Counted from the stretch's first letter, positions 1-8,993 are shown. The stretch is DNA of 64,000 nt from Atriophallophorus winterbourni (GCA_013407085.1 JACCGJ010005807.1:1-64000); one strand, 5' to 3'. Made by a program: numbers and translations. Notes: generated from the sequence alone by a model not told the origin.

Positions 1-378
1 GTTCCAGATTTTTCCTTAGGGTTTTCTTCCGAAGCCTTTCCCGCGATCGGGTATCTCGCAAGGCAGCGGAGGTTGAAAATCAGGCAGCGGAGGTTTAAAA
101 TCAGGGTTTTCCTTCTCCTAGATGAAATGCCCTCCCAGGCTAACGAGCTCCATCTGCCCGAAGCAACTGTTTTTCAGGCGCCAGTCACTCGCCCTCGCCC
201 CTTCTCCTGTTGGTAGAAGCAGTTCCGCCGGGCTCGGGGCCACTCGTGCAGGCCAGAAGCTGGACTTGGTTGTCAGAGGCTATTTGAGACGCATGCCATA
301 TGGGAGCATTTTATAAACAGTGGGAGCTTATCCCCACTGCCACCCCCGGCTATGACAACCTTTGGAACCTACACAAGA
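1..378 (-). repeat. RTE-type LINE 5' leader fragment (family 2)
   Basis: This stretch matches, in the same orientation, the sequences at 45340-45620, 56215-56575 and 63187-63482. In the 56 and 63 kb copies the repeat lies just 5' (minus strand) of an RTE-type endonuclease, so it is read as the 5' leader of that LINE. The copy runs off the left window edge and has a small local duplication (the motif GGCAGCGGAGGTT twice near 64-95). The short open frame across it also appears in the other copies but matches no known protein. Confidence 0.7.
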
Positions 379-408
379 TGGTTGTCTACTAAGACGCAAT
401 CTACCAGT

Positions 409-559
409 TGTCATGTTGTAAACGTAAACTTTGATCATCATCATCTATTGCACTCTTCTTTTGCAGCTCTGTATACTGGAATTTTCTAGTTGATTAAAGC
501 CTTACAATCAGGCGTTGTCTTCTAACCGTGTGGCTGCTCAATCAATCTGTTCTACAACA
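409..559 (+). repeat. 5' LTR of the Gypsy element
   Basis: This 151-bp LTR starts TG and ends CA. It matches the 3' LTR at 3111-3273 almost throughout; the main difference is an insertion of about 12 bp in the 3' copy after TTTGATCAT. No convincing tRNA primer-binding site follows; an inverted copy of part of the LTR lies there instead. Confidence 0.92.
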
Positions 560-592
560 ATTTAATCAACTAGAAAATTCCAGTATACAAAG
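467..592. repeat. 32-bp inverted repeat across the 5' LTR boundary
   Basis: Positions 467-498 inside the LTR and 561-592 just outside it are reverse complements at 31 of 32 positions, separated by 62 bp. The outer arm looks like an inverted LTR piece left where gag, protease and the primer-binding site were lost. A transcript through here could form a strong hairpin. Confidence 0.9.
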
Positions 593-624
593 TATGCACT
601 GTTACACGGCAGAGAACCGTATAG

Positions 625-1392
625 GTGACAACGAATGAAAAACACAAAAAGCGCATGGTTGTTGACTACAGCCAGACAATCAATCGGTATACTTTATTAG
701 ATGCGTACCCTTTGCCGAGAATCGACAACTTGATTGAAAAAATTTCACAATTCACGGTCTTCAGTGCACTTGATTTACAAAGTGCATATCATCAGGTTCC
801 AATAAAACGAAATGACCGACTCTATACGGCGTTTGAGGCTTGTGGCAATTTGTATCAATTCCGGAGTATCCCTTTCGGGATAACCAACGGGGTTGCCTGT
901 TTTCAACGTGCCATGGATGAATTAATTCGTGACGAATCTCTTCAAGGAACGTTCGTTTACGTTGATAACATTACTATATGTGAACGAGACGAAAAGGAGC
1001 ACGAAGTCAACCTCAACAAATTTCTACAAGTCGTTGAAAAATACGGTCTGACTCTAAATCGCACCAAATGTATTTTCTCGGTCAGGCAAATCAAGTTGTT
1101 GGGCTATGAAGTATCTGCTGGTAATGTCAAACCAGACCCAGATCGCTTCGAAGCTCTACTGAAACTTCCGCCGCCATGTGATCTGAAAGCACAACAGAGG
1201 ATTATCGGAATGTTCGCATATTACTCACAGTGGTTTTCTACATTTTCTGATAAGATACATCCACTAGTTCAGAACAAATCTTTTCCACTTTCAGGCGAAG
1301 CCTTAGCATCGTATGAAACCTTAAAGGCTGAACTCGTCCAAGCATCACTTTTCTCGATTGACTCCAACGTGCTTCCGATGCTTCCGACGTAG
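625..1392 (+). CDS. Gypsy pol fragment: reverse transcriptase
   Basis: The 255-residue frame is the palm and fingers of a Ty3/Gypsy reverse transcriptase, which copies element RNA into DNA. Visible motifs are VVDYSQTINRYT, LDLQSAYHQVPI (catalytic Asp), the FRSIPFGITNGVACFQR block and FVYVDNITIC at the active site. The active-site motif reads YVDN, not the usual YVDD; other copies in this window are too decayed to show whether this is a family trait. The N-terminal half of pol is missing, and the frame shifts into a stop near 1380, where the RNase H region continues in another frame. Confidence 0.88.
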   Translation: MTTNEKHKKRMVVDYSQTINRYTLLDAYPLPRIDNLIEKISQFTVFSALDLQSAYHQVPIKRNDRLYTAFEACGNLYQFRSIPFGITNGVACFQRAMDELIRDESLQGTFVYVDNITICERDEKEHEVNLNKFLQVVEKYGLTLNRTKCIFSVRQIKLLGYEVSAGNVKPDPDRFEALLKLPPPCDLKAQQRIIGMFAYYSQWFSTFSDKIHPLVQNKSFPLSGEALASYETLKAELVQASLFSIDSNVLPMLPT

Positions 1393-1704
1393 CAATCTCT
1401 GCTACACTCAATCAAAGCGGACGACCGGTTGCATTTTTTTCTCGAACTTTATCCCCCAACGAACGCAATCATCCAGCTGTTGAGAAAGAAGCTTGCGCCA
1501 TTGTCGAAGCGATACGTAAATGGAAACATTATCTTCTCGGTTATCATTTTAAACTGATTACTGATCAAAGATAACTTGCTTTCGTGTTCGATAATAAAGT
1601 GGCCAGCAGAATCAAAAATGATAAAATCCAGCGTTGGCGTATTGAACTTTCGCAATACTCGAAAGACATAGTATACCGACCAGGTGCTGACAATATCATG
1701 GCCG
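1393..1704 (+). pseudogene. Gypsy pol fragment: RNase H domain, broken
   Basis: In the frame shifted from the RT, the sequence encodes the Ty3-type RNase H, recognisable by AFFSRTLSPNERNH, VEKEACAIVEAIRKW and YLLGYHFKLITDQ. An in-frame TAA follows at about 1571-1573, after which the match continues (IQRWRIELSQY, ADNIMA). The domain is cut at 1704 by the insertion that starts at 1705. The enzyme would degrade RNA in the RNA:DNA hybrid; this copy cannot be made as one polypeptide. Confidence 0.82.
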
Positions 1705-2033
1705 TAGGTAGATAACTGGCGCACAGCGCGTTTATCTGCCAACTCCCTGCTGCCTTGTAGGTTGCACTTGGCTGTGCAAAGGCTAGAGAGGTGTACTCGA
1801 ACAAACACCGAGTGGTGCTGTGGACATCACTTGTACACTACCCCCAAGAAACTTCATGATGATGTCTCAATGGGTCTGCGTACCGTCTACGGAGTTCGCA
1901 GGTGGGAACGAGACTGGATCACGATTTGCAACGATCTCGCCTCCGATCGACGTGCGTGGGCTGGTGCGATCCGAGACATCAATGAAGCCGGCTAATCCAC
2001 CCGTGGAGCCAGCCGCACAAAAGTAAAGTAAGT
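1705..2033 (+). mobile_element. Short RTE-derived element inserted in Gypsy pol, with 13-bp target duplication
   Basis: The 13-bp AATATCATGGCCG occurs at 1692-1704 and 2034-2046, exactly flanking this segment, so it is a target-site duplication. The element ends in an AAGTAAAGTAAGT simple-repeat tail, as expected for target-primed LINE/SINE insertion, so it reads plus. It matches the reverse complement of 45003-45330. It contains a 77-codon frame (1762-1995) that differs from the 45 kb copy by one residue (a Cys for Trp); its end (WERDWITICNDL) resembles the extreme C-terminus of an RTE reverse transcriptase. It is therefore LINE leader joined to LINE tail, 5'-truncated at 1705. Confidence 0.88.
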
Positions 2034-2104
2034 AATATCATGGCCGATACTTTATCTGCTGCTTTCTGTGCGAATGTTCACTCATTATCCCAATTCATTG
2101 CTCT

Positions 2105-3097
2105 TTGTGCCACCCCGGAATTACTCGAACATTCCATTTTATCCGTTCGAAAAATTTGCCTTTTTCCCTCGAGGATGTAAAAACAATTATTCGACAGTGC
2201 GCTGTTTGCTCACAATTAAAACCCAAGTTTTTTCATCCATACAATGAACCTCTAATCAAAGCAACCCATCCATTCGAACGTTTGAGCATGGATTTTAAAG
2301 GACCGATCCCTTCTACAACCAAAAATCGTTATTTATTAACAATTGTTGATGAATTTTCTCGTTTTCCGTTCGCTTTTCCATGTCCCGATATCCCCAGCTC
2401 TACTGTTATTTCCCAACTAATTGAACTGTTTTCTGTATTCGGTATGCCATCTTATGTGCACTCTGATCGTGGTTCATCGTTCATGTCTAGAGAATTCAAA
2501 TCCTTTCTGCATTCTCGAGGCATAGCGACGAGTCGAACTACATTATACAACCCTCAGGGTAATGGGCAAGTGGAGCGCTTGAATAGTACCCTGTGGAAAA
2601 CAACATCTTTGTGTTTGCGAGAAAGGAGCTTATCTGTAGAACATTGGGAATATGTGCTTCCTGATGCATTGCACGCAATCCCATCACTTCTGTGCACTGC
2701 CACCAATGAAACACCTCACGAGCGCATGTTTAAACACAATCGCAAGTCCCCTGTCGGCACTACTCTTCCTCATTGGCTCATGGAGCCTGGACCAATACTG
2801 TACCGAAGAAATACGCGTACATCAAAGTATGAACCGATCGCAGAAGTTGAACTGTTAGAAAGTAATCCCCAGTACGCCCACATTCGTTTGTCTGACGGTC
2901 GTGGGGAGACGGTGTCACTTCGTCATCTTAGTCCAATGAATGAGACACCTCACTCATTAGAAGTTACATCCCACAATCACACTACATTGAACGAACCGGT
3001 CGAGAATTCAGACGCGACACCGAGATGTAACGTGGATCAATTGATATCCCAGCAACAAAGAGTTAGACCATATAATCTTCGAACGCGAGAGGTTTGA
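2105..3097 (+). CDS. Gypsy integrase
   Basis: The 330-residue frame is a retroelement integrase that would insert element cDNA into the genome. The N-terminal zinc-binding part is visible (CHPGITR, then CAVCSQ). The catalytic core shows the D,D,E residues: MDFKGPIP, VHSDRGSSF and GNGQVERLN. A C-terminal domain follows (VELLESNPQYAHIRLSDG), then a basic tail ending YNLRTREV. The frame is intact but joined to the RNase H region by a frameshift, so it lost its upstream polyprotein. The stop lies 14 bp before the 3' LTR. Confidence 0.9.
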   Translation: MCHPGITRTFHFIRSKNLPFSLEDVKTIIRQCAVCSQLKPKFFHPYNEPLIKATHPFERLSMDFKGPIPSTTKNRYLLTIVDEFSRFPFAFPCPDIPSSTVISQLIELFSVFGMPSYVHSDRGSSFMSREFKSFLHSRGIATSRTTLYNPQGNGQVERLNSTLWKTTSLCLRERSLSVEHWEYVLPDALHAIPSLLCTATNETPHERMFKHNRKSPVGTTLPHWLMEPGPILYRRNTRTSKYEPIAEVELLESNPQYAHIRLSDGRGETVSLRHLSPMNETPHSLEVTSHNHTTLNEPVENSDATPRCNVDQLISQQQRVRPYNLRTREV

Positions 3098-3273
3098 CGG
3101 CTGGGGAGAATGTCATGTTGTATACGTAAACTTTGATCATAACTGTCACATGTCTCATCTATTGCACTCTTCTTTTTCAGCTTTGTATACTGGAATTTTC
3201 TAGTTGATTAAAGCCTTACAACCAGGCGTTGTCTTCTAACCGTGTGGCTGCTCATTCATTCTGTTCTACAACA
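3098..3273 (+). repeat. Polypurine tract and 3' LTR of the Gypsy element
   Basis: A purine-rich stretch (GGGGAGAA, about 3103-3110) immediately precedes the LTR and fits the plus-strand primer site. The LTR itself is 3111-3273 (163 bp, TG to CA) and is followed by the CCAGT target duplication. Confidence 0.88.
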
Positions 3274-3305
3274 CCAGTGCTAACTCAGTGTGCTGTATCT
3301 GCCAC

Positions 3306-3531
3306 ACGGATGTGCAATCGTGCAGTACTTTGTGCTGTGAGGCTAACCTTGCTAAATTGATTGGCCAGGGGTAGTGAGCTGCATGCTGAAACAGGCTGGA
3401 GTCTCACTAACATTTCTATTTCCCCCTCATATCTGTCTAGGCCTGGGCAACCTGACAGCATCTTAGCCCACGTGCAGCCATTGACTGTGCGGCACTTTGC
3501 CTGGATCACGCTTGTGTTTTCGTACCATACC
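3306..3531 (+). mobile_element. SINE-like repeat, near-complete copy
   Basis: This is a roughly 226-bp copy of the commonest repeat in the window. The head is GGATGTGCAATCGTGCAG, the middle TAGTGAGCTGCATGCTGAAA, and the end GCCTGGATCACGCTTGTG with a CATAC-like tail. Shorter copies elsewhere lack the head rather than the tail, so the tail end is taken as 3'. Confidence 0.8.
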
Positions 3532-4123
3532 GTCCGCCACATCATTTGTAATCACCCAAGTCTCAATGGGATGTCCAAGTGATCGTAACTACGAACGAAC
3601 ATAAAAAAAGTGCATAGTAATTGATTACAGCCAAACCACCAAACTGGATGACAACCCACTGCCCCGTATAAACGATATCATCGACAAGATATCCCGCTAT
3701 GAAGTTTACAGTGAACGTGATCTAGGAAGCGTATTTCATCAAACTCCCATCAGACGAAAAAATTCATTGAATTTTAGGCTTGTAATAATCTTTATCAATT
3801 TCGTAGAATGCCATTCCGTGTCACATATGTTGTAATATGCTTACAGCGCAATATGGATAAGTTGATTCACCAAGAGAAGTTCTCTATGGAATGTTCGTTT
3901 ATATTGACATCCAGATTTGTGGAAAAGAACCCAGCGAGCATAATCACACCTTGAATAAATTCTTACACATCGCTGAACAGTACGGGTTGACACTCAACCG
4001 CAAGAAGTGCACGTTTGTCGCAAAAGAAATTTGTTTACCAGGATATTACGTTTTATTCGGAATGATCAAACCTTACCCGGATCGTTTGAAACCATTGATT
4101 CTACTTCCCCTCATTCAGCACTC

Positions 4124-4945
4124 CCGTGTTGTGCAACTAACGCCATGTTAAATTGATTTGCCACCGGTAGTGAGCTGCATGCGAGTACAAGTACTCGCTT
4201 CGGCGGTACAAACACAAACAAAAAAACCCACCTTTTGGCTGGCTTGCCGAAATACCTCCACGTGGTGCCAGCTGGGTGGGCTCGGTTCTCCGAGCTTAGC
4301 GAAAGGTTCGGCGGTGGTGTCTGAGGGTGTGGTGGGTTTTCGCCTGGCAAGCGTTCTCCCTATAGAAAGCCACAAAAATCCAATGATGACATCACGACGC
4401 GGCGGATGTGACTCCCGCTCCAAAAGTCACTGCCCCTTTCTTGTCCAAGGAAGGACATTGTATGGTGCACAGGCAAAAACTGAAGTCACCAACCTATCAA
4501 CGGGGTTATCGGGCTCCGAACTGGAAATTCCCAGAAAAAGGGCGTATGAACCGCTTCGTCGGTCACCGGCCACCGATAGGTGCGAACCTCTCTCGCTCCA
4601 CTGCCTTGTGGGTAAAGGCTCGGGGTGGGACCCCCTAAACGAAATCTCCCCTACTTCGGTGTAGGCAACCGGGTAGTATCATGCCTACGTTCAACGATGC
4701 CGATGACAACGCTTTGTACCCCCCTTCTCGCTTTATACATCTCATTGTTTATGTTGAACGGCACTATATCTGTATCAGATTGTGAAAATATAATAATAAT
4801 AATAACAAGCTGGAGTCTTACGCCCATTGCTTTTTTCGTTTCCCATATCTGTATAGGCCTGGGAAACCTGCCAGTATTTTAGCCCCGTGTGCAGTAGTTG
4901 ACCGTGCGGCACTTTGCCTGGATCAGGTTTGTGATTTCATACATA
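4124..4945 (+). mobile_element. SINE-like repeat split by a short RTE derivative
   Basis: The first part (4124-4182) ends GTAGTGAGCTGCATGC. The second part (4803-4945) restarts AACAAGCTGGAGTCTTACG and ends TTTCATACATACATAC. Joined, the two match the repeat at 3306-3531 without loss at the break, so the intervening segment inserted into this SINE after the SINE had inserted into the Gypsy copy. Confidence 0.82.
4183..4802 (+). mobile_element. Short internally deleted RTE element
   Basis: About 520 bp match the 5' leader and first codons of the full-length RTE LINE on the other strand (37640-38110). This is joined near 4705-4716 directly to that LINE's last 80-90 bp (TCTCATTGTTTATGTTGAAC block, compare 34280-34345) and an ATA-rich tail. 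The start region MGPPKRNLPYFG is retained, but endonuclease and RT are gone. It is a LINE-dependent, non-autonomous derivative. Confidence 0.85.
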
Positions 4946-5460
4946 CATACATGTTGATCTGAAATCACAGCAACCAGTAGTTGGTATGTTCACATACTAT
5001 CCTCAGTGGTTTTTCAATTTTTTGATAATATTTGCAATACGAAATCTCCGCTGTATAGAGGTGTCTTGAATAACATTGAAGCTCTTAAGGCTGAAATGAT
5101 GGCTGCAGAAATGACAGTCGATTGAAACGTTTCACTGAACACAAACGGTAGTCCAGTAGCATTCTTCTATGGAACGCTAAGTTCTACAGAACGAAAACTT
5201 TAATTGGTGAAAAGGAGACAGATGTCATAATAGAAGCAATTGGAAAATGCCAGTATAATCTAATGGGAACCCATTTCAAATTTATAACTAATCAGCGGTC
5301 CGTGGTTTTTTTTATGATTCAAAACTCGGAGGAAATTTTAAAAAATGTCAAAGTTCAACGCCAACGTGTTGAGCTGTCACAATTCTCACATGACGTCATC
5401 TGTCAACCCGGAACTCAGAATCAAGCTGCAAACGCGGTTTCGAGAGCTTATTGTTAGCTA

Positions 5461-5904
5461 AAGTAAATTACTAAATTCATCATGTTTTCGTACCAAAAAA
5501 GACAAAATTGACGCATACTGTTGAAAAAATTACGAGATATCGTGTTTTACTGCGAAAATTTAGAAAAATCTCGGATAAAACATATGGAAAATAACTGGAT
5601 GATATATTGAAATAATCGAACAAGACGAAAAAACATTGTGCAGGTTGAGTTAAAGGCGCATCTGAGAATCTGCACTCTGATGTCGAGAGATGTTCGACAT
5701 TTTATTCTAAATTTTGTGGTGAAATTAATTTAATAGCTGAAAATTCGTGGCATTTTTTCTTCCTGTAATGCGTTCATAGAACCACGCTCTTGTAGGAAGT
5801 ATAACGGCGTTTAAGTTGTCTGGTACAATGATAAATGGATCTAAATGTTTTCTCAATTCACATTAGAAGAAAATAATGAGTTCACCTTGAATAACTCAAT
5901 CTAA
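5461..5904. other. No recognisable gene
   Basis: AT-rich sequence between the decayed Gypsy RNase H and the next SINE. It may be the decayed RNase H-integrase linker, but no motif supports that. Confidence 0.4.
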
Positions 5905-6147
5905 TGTATGAAAGCACAAGCCTGATCCAGGCAAAGTGCCGTACAGTAAGAGACTGCATGTGGGCTCAGATACTGACAGGTTTCCCAGGCTAAGACAGAT
6001 ACGAGAAATAAAATAGAATAGAAATAAAATAGAAATGGTAGTGAGACTCCAGCCTGTTTCAGCATGCAGCTCACTACCGGTGGCCAATCAATTTAGCACG
6101 GTGTTAGCCACACAGCACAGAAGTACTGCATGATTGCACATCCGTGC
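5905..6147 (-). mobile_element. SINE-like repeat, full-length
   Basis: Reverse-complement copy of the repeat at 3306-3531, with the tail side at 5905 (TGTATGAAAGC) and the head at about 6147 (ATTGCACATCCGTG). A short run of AAATAGAA-type units expands the middle. Confidence 0.8.
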
Positions 6148-6389
6148 CCTCATAATCTAATGCTCATCATCATCAGGAAACACAAGTATGGAGTAAGACA
6201 AAGTGCCAAGCAATATGAAGCAGGAAAAGTAGATAAGCGAACGAGTGAAAAATGGAAAGCTGGCAAGCGGAATATGCAAAATAAATGCGCAAAACGCAGC
6301 TTGTTTTTGAAGTTTCACTGCATGCTATTTTGTGTTCGGTTTTTTCTTGATCAAATATAGTATAATAACATGGCCAACTATTAGGTGGA

Positions 6390-6545
6390 GCTTTTGTTTG
6401 TTTGTGCTTACTCTTCTATAGAATCCGAAGCTATTTATGGCCCACCCTTCCCCATCTTTTAGGATTTTACTTTTTTCATGGTTGTGTGGCAGTTAAGCAT
6501 TCGGTACGCGCTACCGGTGTAATGCTGTCTGTGATGATGATGACT
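6390..6545 (+). mobile_element. RTE LINE 3' end fragment (family 3)
   Basis: Matches the reverse complement of 57050-57210, including CTTACTCTTCTATAGAA and CCCCATCTTTTAGGATTTTA. It ends in a GATGATGATGA tail. Only the 3' untranslated end remains, as in a 5'-truncated insertion. Confidence 0.72.
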
Positions 6546-6579
6546 CCACCCAGGCAAACAAATACGCACAATTGAGCCT

Positions 6580-7330
6580 AGCGCTACAGTGAGTTTCTTC
6601 ATCTCAACGCGCCACGTCATGGACTGGCCATACGATCGATTCTACCAGGCTTTGCGGAAAAGGCGTAGTATGGTAAACGGTAATGAGGCATTCTTAAAAC
6701 ATGTCCCAACCATCGCAAACGAGCACGCATCAGCATTCATCCCAGTCTTTGGCCTCTTGGTCCAAACACGCGCTTCAAGATATTTATATTTGTAACACGA
6801 TGCTACCACCGAAATCGAGCAATCTTACGCAGGCAACGGGTGCCAAAAACAGAAAGTCGACGGAAATCTTCCGCTCGAATAGACCATGTTTCGCTGTCAT
6901 AAAGTAGTGTAGCACGCACCACTGCGTTGTACACTCAGCCTTTTGTGTGGAGTGAAACGTTGCCTAGACGCCACACGCGGTAAAAGTAACAAACACTGCA
7001 TCTGCTTTGCGAACACGTTGTGAGATGTCGTCCTCGACATCGGGGCTATCAAGTGTGCGAGCCAAGGCTGCCTGTTGTCCGATACTAGCTGAAGTTCGTA
7101 AATTAAACGACGCGGGTGGAAGAACGCTCTGAGGGCATTCGAAGCAGGCAAAATATTCGAAGTAGTTAAATTTGGAGACCACGATGAATAAGCTGTAGTT
7201 GTCATAGCTACCCAAAGAACTACATAAATGAAAACAGTTATTAAAAAGATTGCATGCAGTGTGAGATCATTGAAAGCATTGTGCACAGACAGCAGATAGC
7301 CTGAGAAGACGGGATCTGTCATTTTTACCT
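6580..7330 (-). pseudogene. RTE fragment: endonuclease start joined to RT C-terminus
   Basis: On the minus strand, ASFNLRTSASIGQQAALARTL (endonuclease N-terminus, about 7110-7050) runs straight into DDISQRVRKADAVF, which belongs to the region after the RT active site. Further downstream in shifted frames come recognisable RTE C-terminal pieces. Nearly all of the endonuclease and RT is missing between them. The frame breaks at several stops. Confidence 0.62.
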
Positions 7331-7347
7331 ATTTTCATAATTGTGTG

Positions 7348-7460
7348 GGCGTGATACCACCCGGTTGCCCAGGCCGAAGTAGGGGGTTGGATTAGGGGGG
7401 CTCCAGCAGGAGCCTTTGGCTAAAAAGCCTGAACTATAAGGCAGTGGGTTGAGACTGAGT
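7348..7460 (-). repeat. RTE leader-like fragment
   Basis: TGATACCACCCGGTTGCC...CCGAAGTAGGGG resembles the start region of the RTE leader at 37675-37760 and the short copy at 21143. It is divergent and truncated. Confidence 0.6.
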
Positions 7461-7899
7461 TTGTCTGACTTCTATCAATCGACCTTCTGGTATGAGTTGC
7501 TCTGCTGACACTAAATAAACCACCCAGTATTGCTAAATGGGTCGTGTGGGTACACAAACTATCGCAACAGGTTAAGGTCTAGTCACGGCGCGACGGAAAA
7601 TAGTCAATAGTATATTATGGTACAAAAAGGTGTGAGCTTAAATGATGACTATGGGATAGTCAATACTAAATGCTTACCACAGTCTTCGAGAATGAGAAAG
7701 CCATATTGTAGATATATAGAACAGAAATATATATTAAAGTAATGAAATGAACATATTGCAAAAGATTGTTGATCAGTTTGATGCAATTTCCGACAGTAGT
7801 ACAATTCAGAAATGATTTTGTGGCACAGCTTGGAAAATTTAACAAAGTTGAACGTACCGCGGTACGTACCGGTATCAAATATAAATCGCGCGCGCTTTG
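7461..7899. other. No recognisable gene
   Basis: About 440 bp without a supported coding frame or repeat match. Confidence 0.4.
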
Positions 7900-8204
7900 A
7901 TCAGCTCAGTTCACTTCAGTTCAGTTTGCACAGGCTAACGAGCCAATCAAACGTCCAGATTTTTTCGGTGGTATGCCACAGAAGAGCGTCCACCACTTCA
8001 AACAATATCTTCACAAATATCTTCTGGTATGAATGCAACAGAAAAACTCCCCTCACCAATAGGTGAGGAGTAGCATTAGTGCGTTCCAAAGACAACATGA
8101 GGATCATATCATATCACTTCCGCATAAAAATCAGTAAATAACAGAGGCCACACAGATTCGAGTTCATTCTTGAAACCCCCTACCGAAGTAGATCAAACAA
8201 CTTC

Positions 8205-8441
8205 TTAAGGAAGACGATTCCAGTAATTTACTAAACTTTCACTAAAGAAGAACTTACGAACATTGGACCGGACATGTCGCTTGGACAATTTCAATGGGTG
8301 GCCTCGAGTACCCACAGTTGGCACCAGAGCGTACAATACACTGAGATAAATAGTGCTGAAACCTGACATGATTTTGAAGGTTTCATTCAGGTCCCCACGT
8401 AGCCACCTCCTTTTTAGTGAGAAGATATCTAGACTAAGCAA
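8205..8441 (-). pseudogene. CR1 reverse transcriptase C-terminus
   Basis: The 78-codon frame reads LSLDIFSLKRRWLRGDLNETFKI ... LVNYWNRLP in the order of the CR1 C-terminal region. It is close to the plus-strand copy at 31095-31325. It is the separated end of the RT that stops at 12995. Confidence 0.8.
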
Positions 8442-8490
8442 ACGTTGTAAGACATAGTTGTTCTCCGAGCTGATATGGTTGATTGCGGAC

Positions 8491-8521
8491 GTTTCGTCAC
8501 CAAACTAGATGACATCATCAG
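8491..8521 (-). ncRNA. Hammerhead-ribozyme-like motif in PLE end
   Basis: On the minus strand CTGATGA is followed by one T, a short helix-forming segment (GTCA ... TGAC) and GAAAC. CTGANGA and GAAA are the conserved hammerhead core boxes, and PLEs are known to carry such ribozymes in their terminal repeats. The extra base after CTGATGA departs from the strict core, and helices I and III were not resolved by eye, so activity is unproven. Confidence 0.5.
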
Positions 8522-8585
8522 CGGAACTTCTTTCGAAGTGATTGGGCGACGGGCGATGTTCGAATTTATTCACTTCTCTGCGATC

Positions 8586-8993
8586 TCATCTAGTGTGATT
8601 GGCTGATCTTCTTGATTGTGCCCTTTGTTGGCGTGTTCTCATTGGTCCGTAGATTGCATCCAATTGAATGTGTTCATTGATTGATCGTGCTGTCGAATGC
8701 CATGCTTCAAGGAACTCTCGTATATGTCGAGTTCTGCCTCTTGTGATTATCTCTGCTTCATCCCAATTGAACTCGTGTCCTTCTTGATCCATGTGCGCCG
8801 ATATTACCGACTTGTGATCATGTCGTCGAGTAGCCAATTTGTGTTCGTGTATCCTTGTTTCTAATCTTCTTCCAGTCTGTCCGATATAGTTTTTGTCACA
8901 ATTAGAACATGGAATTCTATACACGACGTTGTTTCTTTCTTCTTTTGCAAACGTGTCCTCGATTTTCACTATCTGACTTCTCAGAGTGGACAT
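8586..8993 (-). CDS. PLE GIY-YIG endonuclease domain
   Basis: The 135-residue frame carries the GIY-YIG-type nuclease of Penelope-like elements, which nicks target DNA. NVVYRIPCSNCDKNYIGQTGR holds the paired motif (VYRI and YIGQT with a C-x2-C between, characteristic of PLEs), then RLETRIHEHK, a conserved His-rich region (SAHMDQEGHEFNW) and the closing REFLEAWHS and INEHIQ. It is separated by frame breaks from the RT upstream. A near-identical copy lies at 12528-12935. Confidence 0.88.
   Translation of the reverse strand: MSTLRSQIVKIEDTFAKEERNNVVYRIPCSNCDKNYIGQTGRRLETRIHEHKLATRRHDHKSVISAHMDQEGHEFNWDEAEIITRGRTRHIREFLEAWHSTARSINEHIQLDAIYGPMRTRQQRAQSRRSANHTR

Larger units (their letters stand above)
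409..3273 (+). mobile_element. Gypsy (Ty3) LTR retrotransposon, internally deleted
   Basis: The element is bounded by two similar short LTRs (409-559 and 3111-3273) that begin TGTCATGTTGTA and end CTACAACA. The 5-bp sequence CCAGT occurs at 404-408 and again at 3274-3278, a typical Gypsy target duplication, so both ends are original. Between the LTRs the order is reverse transcriptase, RNase H, integrase, the Gypsy order. The gag, protease and N-terminal RT regions are absent: the RT frame begins about 50 bp after the 5' LTR. A 329-bp repeat later inserted between RNase H and integrase. Frameshifts near 1380 and 2105 and a stop at about 1571 make it non-autonomous. Confidence 0.92.
3590..5460 (+). 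pseudogene. Second Gypsy pol copy, heavily decayed and split
   Basis: Similarity to Gypsy RT runs from about 3590 (NEHKKSA-like start) through NLYQFRRMPF and VYIDIQICGK to about 4123, with many frame breaks. It resumes at 4947 with DLKSQQPVVGMF and continues into RNase H (GSPVAFFYGTLSS, GTHFKFITNQRS, VELSQFSHDV), ending at 5457. The gap is filled by a SINE that itself contains a short RTE derivative. Divergence from the copy at 409-3273 is clear, so this is an older insertion. Confidence 0.78.

Noticed and set aside
4158..4664. 168-codon open frame across the RTE leader.
   Set aside because: The same leader at 37730-38128 does not keep the frame consistently; it is treated as untranslated leader.
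5905..6147. tRNA-like A and B boxes (AGGCAAAGTGCC, GGTTGCCCAGGC-type) in the SINE-like repeat.
   Set aside because: They lie at the tail end and in the antisense direction relative to the truncation pattern, so they are unlikely to be an internal polymerase III promoter.
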